A stretch of 64,000 nucleotides of DNA, from NCBI RefSeq assembly GCF_016583565.1, contig NZ_NRRF01000013.1, forward strand, positions 56,068 to 120,067, written 5' to 3'. Positions 57,157-64,000 of this stretch are shown piece by piece. The position numbers were made by a program, and so were the translations under genes. This stretch comes from Thiocystis violacea (GTDB lineage Bacteria > Pseudomonadota > Gammaproteobacteria > Chromatiales > Chromatiaceae). How positions within the stretch are numbered: position 1 is the stretch's first letter; each line of letters begins with the position of its first letter. Under the pieces are notes generated by a model. It did not search any database. It was not told the DNA's origin and worked only from the letters and a program-made list of their open reading frames with translations.

Positions 57157-57486
57157 ATGACGAGACTAGGTGCCACCGAAACCCATCGCCGCGGCCCGAG
57201 CGCAGCGCGCGTCACCGCTCTGCTGCTGCCACTCTGCCTCGCGCTAGGCACGGGCTCTAGCTGGGGCGGCACCAAGGGGCGCGAGGTCGATCTCTTCGAC
57301 ATGAGCCTCTCCGAGTTGCTCGGCCTGCAGATCACCACGGCCTTCAGAAAGGCCGAGTCCATCTCCCAGGCGCCGACCGCCGTCTTCGTCATCGCCCAGC
57401 AGGACATCCGCCGCTCCGGCGTGACCAAGGTGCCGGAGGCCCGGCGCATGGCGCCCGGCGTGCCGAGCTGGCCGACATGCCGATGA
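57157..57486 (+). pseudogene. Truncated TonB-dependent receptor
   Basis: 109 residues. A signal peptide (ending in the Ser/Trp/Gly region near residue 38) is followed by the start of a plug domain: LFDMSLSELLGLQITTAFRKAES, then VFVIAQQDIRRSGVTKVPEARRMAPGV. The intact receptor 3.5 kb downstream has the same series (LSLEQLADLQVSIVSKRPE, DDIRRSGYTSIPELLRLIPGF). The beta-barrel, about 550 residues, is missing and the frame ends abruptly. It is almost surely non-functional. Confidence 0.85.
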
Positions 57487-57653
57487 CCAGCTTGGAGCGG
57501 TCCGTCTATCTCAAAGGTGAGTCTGGACTTCTGAGCGTGGCGAAAGGCTCGCGGCAAGGATCTTTCATGGATGCCCCGATTCAACCCAGCCAGGCGTCGC
57601 GCGACCGGGCGGACTGGAGCCATGGCGATGGATTCAATGGGTCCATTCTGGTC

Positions 57654-58214
57654 ATGCCGCTGACTGCGTGGCGGCGATTCGCCATCCGCCTCCGGCCGGT
57701 GTTCGCCCTGTTCTCTTTGTTCGTCGTGCTGCCAGCTCATGCCCTGGAGCCTTCGCGTGAAGACCTGATCAAGGCGGCCATCGTCTACAAGATCGGCAAG
57801 TTCGTCGACTGGCCCGCCAACGCCTTCGCCGTTGCCGACGCCTCTCTGTGGGTCTGTCTGCTGGGTGAAGATGGCTTCGCAGCGGCACTCGCGGGTGTCG
57901 CGGGGCGCAAGGTCCAGGGACGCCGCATCGACTTCAAAGTCATCCCGGTGACCGGATCGCCTCAGCCGGAGGACTGTCACATCCTCTTCGTTCCCCGCTC
58001 TGCCAGCAGCCAGGCGGGTGCGGTGATCTACACGCTCACGGGCAAGCCCGTCCTGACCATCAGCGACATCCCCGGCTTTGCGCGCAGCGGCGGCATGATC
58101 GCGCTGGTGCGTAGCGGCACTCGGATCGGCTTCGAGATCGATTCCCGGGCGGCGTGCAGTGCCGGGCTCGCGATGCGCGCCCAGCTGCTCGACCTGGCGG
58201 AGATCGTCGAGTGA
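57654..58214 (+). CDS. YfiR-family (DUF4154) periplasmic protein
   Basis: 186 residues from the ATG before a clear signal ([17 protein letters not shown]). The mature part begins [25 protein letters not shown], the YfiR signature, and ends with the [18 protein letters not shown] strand-loop. In Pseudomonas YfiR controls a diguanylate cyclase from the periplasm. Here a hybrid kinase follows 90 bases downstream, suggesting YfiR gates the kinase sensor. The paralog downstream shares the fold. Confidence 0.87.
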   Translation: MPLTAWRRFAIRLRPVFALFSLFVVLPAHALEPSREDLIKAAIVYKIGKFVDWPANAFAVADASLWVCLLGEDGFAAALAGVAGRKVQGRRIDFKVIPVTGSPQPEDCHILFVPRSASSQAGAVIYTLTGKPVLTISDIPGFARSGGMIALVRSGTRIGFEIDSRAACSAGLAMRAQLLDLAEIVE

Positions 58215-58305
58215 TGCGGGGGCATGGTCCCTGGCGTCGAACGACGGGCCGCCCAGGCGTCGAGTACCGTCCTCTAACGTCTCTGAAGACGCGGTGCACC
58301 GCGCG

Positions 58306-60624
58306 ATGAGACGTTTCCTCAACCGACTCCCCATCAAGGCCAAGCTCATCGCCATCGTGGTGGGCGTGACCTCCCTGGTGCTGGTGCTGGCCACCCTGGC
58401 CTACCTGTTCGCCGAGCATCGGGCGCAGCGCGCGGCCATGACCGCCTCCGCCACGGCCTTGACCCGGGTGCTCGCCATCAATGCCGCGGCGGCCGTGGTC
58501 TTCGACGACCCCGAGGCGGCCGGTGAGATTCTGGGCGCCTTGAGCGAACAGCCGGACGTGCTGGCAGGCTGGATCCTCAAGACGGACGGGGTCCGGCTGG
58601 CCGCCTACGCCAAGCGCGGTGCCGCGCCCGAACGCCTGCGAGAGATCGGCGCGACGCCCTTCATGCCGGAGACCGAGAGGCTGCTGGGGTTCCACGACTT
58701 GCATGTCGCGGTCGTCCAGCCGATCAAGGTCAGCGGGCGGCTGGTGGGCTTCATCGACCTGCGCTTCGACCTCGCGCCCCTGGAGGCCAGTGCCAAGCGC
58801 CAGCTCGTCATTGCCGCCATGGTGGTGGCGCCGGCCCTCGTGCTGGCCTTTCTGCTCGCCTCGGCCCTGCAGCGGCTCTTTTCCCGGCCCTTGATGTCGC
58901 TCATGCAGACCATGGAGCGGGTCTCGGTCGAGGGCGATTACTCCATGCAGGCGCCGATGTTCGCGGAGGATGAACTCGGCACCCTGACGCAGGGGTTCAA
59001 CGGCATGCTGGAGCAGATCCGCAAGCGCGACGACGCCCTGGCCGCGGCCATGGTCGAGCTCAAGGCGGCGAAGGAGGCCGCTGAGTCGGCCAGCTCGGCC
59101 AAGTCCAGCTTCCTGGCGACCATGAGTCACGAGATCCGCACCCCGATCAGCGGCGTCCTCGGCATGACGGAGCTGCTGCTCGACACGCCGCTGAGCGCGG
59201 CCCAGCGTCGCCTCACGCAATCGGCGCACCGCTCGGCCATGAATCTGCTCGCGGTGATCAACGACATTCTGGACTTCTCCCGCATCGAGGCGGGGCGGTT
59301 GGAGTTGGAACGCGCGCCCTTCGATCTCCAGCAGGTGCTCAACGATGCCATGGAGGTGTTGCAGGTGCCCGCGCGCACCAAGGGCATCGAGATCGCCTTG
59401 CGGCTGGATCCCGAGCTGCCTTGCGACCTCATCGGCGATGCGACCCGGCTGCGCCAGGTGGTGCTGAACCTGGCCGGCAATGCCGTGAAGTTCACCGAGC
59501 GGGGAGGGGTCGAGATCCACATGGACGCCGTGGAGGTCGGGCCGGATCAGCTGCGCCCGGATCAGGTGCGCCTGCGCTGCCGTGTGAAGGACACCGGCAT
59601 CGGCATCCCCGAGGCGGCGCTCGCGGCCATCTTCGATCAGTTCGCTCAGGCGGACAGCTCCACCTCGCGCCGCTTCGGCGGCTCCGGACTCGGGCTCGCG
59701 ATCTCGCGCCAGCTGGTCCGGCTCATGGACGGCGACATCCAGGTGGAGAGCCGCGCGGGCGAGGGCTCGACCTTCTCCTTCGAGGCGCGCTTCGCGGTCG
59801 ATCTCAATCCCAATCCCGCCGCGCGCCCGGCGGCCGTCGCGGCGCAGCCGGGCAGTCTTGCCGGGCATGTCCTGGTGGCGGAGGACAATCCCGTCAATCA
59901 GCAGCTCGCCGAGGGGATGCTCGAACACCTGGGCTGTCAGGTGACGCTGGTGGCCGATGGGCGCGCGGCGGTTGAGGCGATGAGCTGCGGGCACTTCGAT
60001 CTGGTGCTCATGGACTGCCATATGCCGCGCCTCGATGGCTTCGCGGCGGCGCGCCTGGTGCGTGATCGAGAGGGTGGGGGCCGGCGCATCCCCATCATCG
60101 CGCTGACGGCGGACGTTCAAGCCGAGACAGCGGGGAAGTGCCTCGCCTCCGGCATGGATGCCTACCTCAGCAAACCCTACACGACCGCGCAGCTCGCGCG
60201 CCTGCTTGCCGACTTCCTCCCGCACCAGCGCCCCGAGGCGTCGCCCGGCGCCTCTCCGCGCGCGCCGGGTGGGACCGATTTCATGGATCCCACGGCGCTG
60301 GATGAGATCCGCAACCTGCAGCAAGCCGGCGGGCCGGACCTCTTGACACGGGTCATCGATCTCTTCCTCGCCGACACCCCACCGATGTTGGCGCGGATCC
60401 GGCGGTCGTTGGAGCAGGGCGACTACCAGGGGCTGCATGAGGCGGCGCATCGGATGAAGTCGAGCGCCGCCCATCTGGGCGCCAACGCGCTTTGCGGGCA
60501 GTGCGCCGAGCTGGAACAGCTCGCGGCGGCAGGCGGTATTCCCGATGCGGGCGCGCGCATCGAGCGGCTGGAGGCGGACTACGCCAGGGTTGCCCTGGCC
60601 TTGAAAGAGGCGCGTCGCGCATGA
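58306..60624 (+). CDS. Hybrid sensor histidine kinase with REC and HPt domains
   Basis: 772 residues from MRRFLNRLP. Upstream in-frame codons overlap the YfiR gene and are not used. Two membrane spans (about 15-38 and 165-188) bound a periplasmic sensor. HAMP (about 190-240) follows, then HisKA with [15 protein letters not shown] (His275), HATPase ([20 protein letters not shown]), a receiver with Asp570 ([13 protein letters not shown]) and a C-terminal HPt with His715 ([15 protein letters not shown]). The chain is ordered for a full phosphorelay. Its response regulator is not visible nearby. Confidence 0.95.
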   Translation: MRRFLNRLPIKAKLIAIVVGVTSLVLVLATLAYLFAEHRAQRAAMTASATALTRVLAINAAAAVVFDDPEAAGEILGALSEQPDVLAGWILKTDGVRLAAYAKRGAAPERLREIGATPFMPETERLLGFHDLHVAVVQPIKVSGRLVGFIDLRFDLAPLEASAKRQLVIAAMVVAPALVLAFLLASALQRLFSRPLMSLMQTMERVSVEGDYSMQAPMFAEDELGTLTQGFNGMLEQIRKRDDALAAAMVELKAAKEAAESASSAKSSFLATMSHEIRTPISGVLGMTELLLDTPLSAAQRRLTQSAHRSAMNLLAVINDILDFSRIEAGRLELERAPFDLQQVLNDAMEVLQVPARTKGIEIALRLDPELPCDLIGDATRLRQVVLNLAGNAVKFTERGGVEIHMDAVEVGPDQLRPDQVRLRCRVKDTGIGIPEAALAAIFDQFAQADSSTSRRFGGSGLGLAISRQLVRLMDGDIQVESRAGEGSTFSFEARFAVDLNPNPAARPAAVAAQPGSLAGHVLVAEDNPVNQQLAEGMLEHLGCQVTLVADGRAAVEAMSCGHFDLVLMDCHMPRLDGFAAARLVRDREGGGRRIPIIALTADVQAETAGKCLASGMDAYLSKPYTTAQLARLLADFLPHQRPEASPGASPRAPGGTDFMDPTALDEIRNLQQAGGPDLLTRVIDLFLADTPPMLARIRRSLEQGDYQGLHEAAHRMKSSAAHLGANALCGQCAELEQLAAAGGIPDAGARIERLEADYARVALALKEARRA

Positions 60625-60648
60625 GCAATGAAGGAGGCACCTGATCCC

Positions 60649-62652
60649 ATGTGGAATCGACGACCCGCTGCGACGGCAGCACTGGTCGCGGCAGGCATTG
60701 GCCTTGCCGTGCTGCTGAGCCCCGAGGTCCGCGCGGCCGATCCGGATCTGCAGGCCCTCAAGGGGCTGAGCCTGGAGCAGCTCGCCGACCTGCAGGTCTC
60801 CATCGTCTCCAAGCGCCCGGAGCGCCTCGCGGACAGCGCCGCCGCCGTCTACGTCTTGACCGAGGACGATATCCGGCGCAGCGGCTACACCAGCATCCCG
60901 GAGCTGCTGAGGTTGATCCCAGGCTTCAATGTGGCCCGCATCGATACCGCCGAGTGGGCCATCACCACGCGCGGGTTCAACGGGCGCTTCGCCAACAAGC
61001 TGCAGGTGATGATCGATGGGCGCAGCGTCTACACGCCGCTCTTCTCGGGCGTGTTCTGGGAGGCCTTCGATACCCTGTTGGAAGACATCGAACGCATCGA
61101 GGTCATCCGCGGTCCGGGCGCCTCCTCCTGGGGCGCCAATGCCGTGAACGGCGTGGTCAACATCATCACCAAGCACGCCGCCGAGACCCAGGGCACACTG
61201 ATCTCCGGCTATGCGGGTAACGCGCAGCGCGGCGGCGCGGCCCGCTATGGCGCGCCCGTCGGCGAGCATGGCTACCTCAGGCTCTACGCCAAGTATGACG
61301 ACCGGCTCGCCGAGCCCAATCTGGTCGAGCCCAATCTGACCGGGCTCCTGGACGACGACGATTTCTCCGCAAGCAGACTCGGCTTCCGCGGCGACTGGGA
61401 TCTCGCCCCAACGGACAACCTCACCCTGCAGGGCGACGTTCAGTCCAGCGACGCGGAGGATCCCTGGCTCTCCGGCGGCAACCTCATGCTGCAATGGGAT
61501 CATGCGCGTGCCTCGGGCGCGACCGACACCCTGCGCATCTACTACGACCGCTCGGATCTGGAGACAGGCATCGACAACGAGAACCTGACCGAGGATCTCG
61601 ACACCATCGAGACGGAATACCGGCACCGCTTCGCTACCCTGGGCCGCCATGATCTCAACGCCGGTCTCGGCTATCGCTGGTACAACAGCCGCATCGACGG
61701 CTCCGACCTCAATGGGGCCGATCCGGCGGAGCGCCAATTCGATCTCTTGAGCGCCTTCGTCCAGGATGAGATCCGGCTGCTCGCGGAGCGTTGGTACCTG
61801 ACGCTGGGCACCAAGCTCGAACACAACGACTTCACCGGCTTCGAGATCCAACCCAGCATTCGCACCCGCTGGAACCCGCGGCCGGACGCAACCCTGTGGG
61901 CGGCCGTTTCGCGTGCGGTCCGCACGCCCTCGCGCGGGGAGCTGGATCTGTTTGGCGAGAGCGCCGCGCTGAGCGGGGACAGCGCCGTGCTTGGGTTGCC
62001 GATCGTCTTCCGCTCCACCGGGGTCAGCGTCATGGAGAGCGAGACCCTGAACGCCTACGAGGCGGGTTGGCGCTGGCGTCCGACGCCGGTGCTCGGGTTC
62101 GACCTGGCGCTCTTCTACAACGACTACGATGAGCTGCGCACCCTGGAGCTGTCCGCCGCCGAGCTGAGTCTGGTCCCCTATCCGCGTTGGGTCATCGACA
62201 CCACGCCTGACAATCGGCTGAAGGGACAGACCTATGGGGCCGACCTAGTCGTCGATTGGCGTCCAAGCGACACCCTGAAGCTGCAGGCCTGGTACTCACT
62301 GATGCGCATGGATCTGCAGCCCGACGCGGTCAGCACGGACCCGGAGGCCGCTGTCCTGGCCGGGCGCTATCCGCAGCAGGAGGCCGGGCTGCGGGCCGGG
62401 CTGGACCTGCGCAGCGACCTGGAGCTGGACCTCTACGCGCGGTTCGTGGATCAGTTGCCGGACTTCGACGTGGATGCCTATCTGGAGCTCGACGCCCGCC
62501 TTGCCTGGCGGCTGGATCCAAAGGTCACGGTCGCGCTGGTTGGGCGAAATCTACTCAATCCCAGCCATCTCGAGTACGGGGACGAGACCCTGGGCGGCAC
62601 ACCGCACCTGATTGCCCGCGAGGTGATGCTACGTATCGACATTCGATATTGA
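60649..62652 (+). CDS. TonB-dependent outer-membrane receptor
   Basis: 667 residues from the ATG 11 bases after AAGGAGG. A signal peptide ends at VRAA. The plug covers about 40-165 (RRSGYTSIPELLRLIPGF, VMIDGRSVYTPLFSG, IEVIRGPGASSWGANAVNG). The barrel follows, ending with an aromatic C-terminus (RIDIRY). The ligand is unknown. The position between a hybrid kinase and YfiR fits the receptor/YfiR/kinase sets of some gammaproteobacteria. Confidence 0.95.
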   Translation: MWNRRPAATAALVAAGIGLAVLLSPEVRAADPDLQALKGLSLEQLADLQVSIVSKRPERLADSAAAVYVLTEDDIRRSGYTSIPELLRLIPGFNVARIDTAEWAITTRGFNGRFANKLQVMIDGRSVYTPLFSGVFWEAFDTLLEDIERIEVIRGPGASSWGANAVNGVVNIITKHAAETQGTLISGYAGNAQRGGAARYGAPVGEHGYLRLYAKYDDRLAEPNLVEPNLTGLLDDDDFSASRLGFRGDWDLAPTDNLTLQGDVQSSDAEDPWLSGGNLMLQWDHARASGATDTLRIYYDRSDLETGIDNENLTEDLDTIETEYRHRFATLGRHDLNAGLGYRWYNSRIDGSDLNGADPAERQFDLLSAFVQDEIRLLAERWYLTLGTKLEHNDFTGFEIQPSIRTRWNPRPDATLWAAVSRAVRTPSRGELDLFGESAALSGDSAVLGLPIVFRSTGVSVMESETLNAYEAGWRWRPTPVLGFDLALFYNDYDELRTLELSAAELSLVPYPRWVIDTTPDNRLKGQTYGADLVVDWRPSDTLKLQAWYSLMRMDLQPDAVSTDPEAAVLAGRYPQQEAGLRAGLDLRSDLELDLYARFVDQLPDFDVDAYLELDARLAWRLDPKVTVALVGRNLLNPSHLEYGDETLGGTPHLIAREVMLRIDIRY

Positions 62653-62695
62653 TGAGCATTGAGCAGGACGCCAGCGGTCATTGAAGGGACGAACC

Positions 62696-63310
62696 GTGCG
62701 CCGATCCAGATGGTTTCAGCCTGACCCCCCGGGCAACGACAAGCGGGCATCCGTCGCCTGGCGGCGGATCGCGCCCGTCTGTCTGGGTCTGGTATTGAGC
62801 TGCGCTCCCGCGGGCGCTCCGCGCACCGAGAGCTTCTCCGAGATCGAGGTGCGCGCCGTCTATCTCTACAACTTCGCCGCCTTCGTCGACTGGCCGGCGA
62901 GTGCCTTCGAAACGTCCAGTGCTCCCTTGCGCTACTGCGCACTGGCGATCCCGGCGCTGCAGGATGACCTGCGTGAGGTCCTATCGGGCGAAACGGTCAA
63001 TGGACACCCGCTGGAGCTGATCGTCGCGGAAGATCGCGAGAGCTGGCGGCGCTGTCATCTGCTCTATATCGATCACAGCGCCCAGCCCCGGCTCGCACAA
63101 GTCCTGGCCGCCACGCGCGGTCGGCCCGTGCTGACGGTGAGCGACTCAGAGGCATTCGCGCGCGAGGGCGGCATGATTGGCCTGGTCCGCAAGGGCGGCA
63201 GGCTGCGCACCTTCATCAACCGCGATGCGGCCATGCGGGCCGGCATCCGCATCAGCTCCAAGCTGCTGCGGATCGCGACCCTGGTCTCGGAACGGCGCCA
63301 GTCGCCATGA
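62696..63310 (+). CDS. YfiR-family (DUF4154) protein, second copy
   Basis: 204 residues from the GTG after GAAGGGA. A TTG five codons earlier is possible. A basic start leads to a signal region (IAPVCLGLVLSCAPAGA). The mature domain EVRAVYLYNFAAFVDWPASAFE and VSDSEAFAREGGMIGLVRKGG match the YfiR family and the paralog upstream. Its last codons lie in a strong hairpin that includes the stop. Confidence 0.87.
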   Translation: MRRSRWFQPDPPGNDKRASVAWRRIAPVCLGLVLSCAPAGAPRTESFSEIEVRAVYLYNFAAFVDWPASAFETSSAPLRYCALAIPALQDDLREVLSGETVNGHPLELIVAEDRESWRRCHLLYIDHSAQPRLAQVLAATRGRPVLTVSDSEAFAREGGMIGLVRKGGRLRTFINRDAAMRAGIRISSKLLRIATLVSERRQSP

Positions 63311-63350
63311 GCCCCGGCGGGTGTCCTGCCGGGACTCATGGCGACTGGCG
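63296..63350 (+). terminator. Long hairpin overlapping the second YfiR stop codon
   Basis: 23-base arms (63296-63318 and 63328-63350) pair with one mismatch around a 9-base loop. The left arm includes the last codons and TGA of the gene. A U-run is absent. It could be a terminator, an RNA-processing signal or an inverted repeat left by a mobile element. Confidence 0.8.
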
Positions 63351-63614
63351 GGCGGCGCAAGTGTGTGCTGGTGCGCGGAATTCGCTCGACCTGGCGCGCC
63401 TTGTTGATGGCGGTCACACCTCGATGTCACCCGCATTGCCCGGCCAGGCCGCTGCACCTAGGATGATGATTAGAGGGGTCAGGTTGCGTATCTTTGGTGT
63501 CGAGACACGCGTCGCGGGATCCCTTGAGTCGCTGACGGACGCCGTGCCGCCGAGAGCCTTGGCGGGTGGCTGTCTGTCCGCCGTCTGATCGGGGCGGCGT
63601 CGATCATCCTTCGG
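63311..63614. other. 304-bp segment between YfiR-2 and the intron
   Basis: Apart from the right arm of the hairpin I see no gene here. A kinase or cyclase gene might have been expected by analogy with the upstream set, but no family signature is readable. Confidence 0.4.
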
Positions 63615-64000
63615 TTGCGCCAGGCAAAGCCTGGAAGGAGAGGAAGATAGCGAACGGATAAGCAAATCGGAAACTCCTTGTTGCGGCCCACCGGGTGCAA
63701 GTCCCGAGCCGGTAAGGATTGGCCATCCACCGGAACCGAGTGTGGCGTGGTTCGGGAGTGATCCCGCCTGCGAAGCGAACACAGGGGGCGTGTAGGCTGT
63801 GTGATAGAGCCCCGAAACTGATGCCAGCGGAGCCGACGTAGTCCGAACATCGGAAGGCAACAGTCTCGACATCGTAACGGCCTGATGTCGAGACTCCGCC
63901 GGGGTCTGAGAGCAGGGCATGCACGCACGGGTCGCCCAGGAACCTGGGAGGGCTCAGTCGTTCCTTGTCCGTGACGCGGTGCGGGCGCCGCGGAAGAAGC
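63615..64000 (+). mobile_element. 5' part of a probable group II intron, cut by the window edge
   Basis: From about 63650 the sequence has elements I associate with the ribozyme leader of bacterial group II introns: GGGTGCAAGTCCCGAGCCGG, then GCCGACGTAGTCCGAACATC, GGAAGGCAACAGTC and GGGAGGGCTCAGTCGTTCC. The usual GTGYG 5' end is not exact. TTGCGCC at 63615 is the best candidate and the boundary is approximate. The reverse-transcriptase ORF and domains V-VI would lie beyond the window. Confidence 0.7.

Noticed and set aside
58060..61851. A very long open frame on the minus strand opposite the kinase and the TonB receptor
   Set aside because: It mirrors the codon pattern of two well-supported plus-strand genes and has a low-complexity, His/Gln/Arg-rich translation. 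High-GC DNA often leaves such antisense frames open.

Overview
The window is high-GC bacterial DNA from what looks like a gammaproteobacterium. The cues are the gyrA-serC-pheA-hisC-tyrA gene order, ileS followed by lspA, and the protein styles throughout. A purple-sulfur (Chromatiaceae-like) relative is my best guess, but no photosynthesis or sulfur-oxidation gene is present here, so the family is inference. Gene density is high. There is no rRNA, no tRNA that I can recognise and no CRISPR array. Mobile DNA consists of a RAYT/REP element near 51-52 kb and what appears to be the 5' part of a group II intron at the right edge.

Layout. 0-2 kb: ppiB and cysS, divergent. 2.2-8.2 kb (minus): a compact accessory chaperone operon (TPR protein, J-like protein without HPD, GrpE-like, Hsp70, zinc-ribbon protein). 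8.4-12.4 kb: an ABC-2 exporter (fused double ATPase and two permeases). 12.6-19.8 kb: Uma2-like nuclease, a decayed fragment, cobD, hypotheticals, an SLC13-type transporter and a retropepsin-like protease. 19.8-21.8 kb: an aspartoacylase-like hydrolase and a RimK ligase. 22.2-25.7 kb: ileS-lspA. 26-27.3 kb: an HD-GYP protein.

27.4-36 kb is the most unusual stretch. It holds a predicted exported protein made of two tandem SAM-methyltransferase repeats, an exported helical protein, then an operon of an EamA transporter, a HydE/BioB-like radical-SAM enzyme and a HemN-like radical-SAM enzyme that ends at a clear intrinsic terminator. After it come a lipoprotein with a duplicated Cys module and a Gly/Pro/Tyr-repeat secreted protein. 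I do not recognise this combination as a known system.

36-49.7 kb is mostly core metabolism: UDP-galactopyranose mutase, a methionine-salvage pair (mtaD-like and mtnA), gyrA with an acidic repeat tail, and a serine/aromatic/histidine block (serC, serA, pheA, hisC, tyrA). 49.7-57 kb: gltX, the RAYT with inverted and tandemly duplicated REP ends, DUF1840, glnS, a DinB-like protein, a uracil-DNA-glycosylase-like protein, a thioesterase and a CinA/MoaB-fold protein. 57.1-63.3 kb: a probable envelope-signalling locus (truncated TonB receptor, YfiR, hybrid kinase with HPt, intact TonB receptor, second YfiR), followed by the intron.

A recurring theme is short tandem repeats sitting just upstream of start codons: 7-bp arrays before the ABC ATPase, the SLC13 transporter and serA, a 15-bp array before hisC and a 19-bp array before a membrane-anchored hypothetical. 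The three 7-bp arrays have the same orientation relative to the gene they precede.
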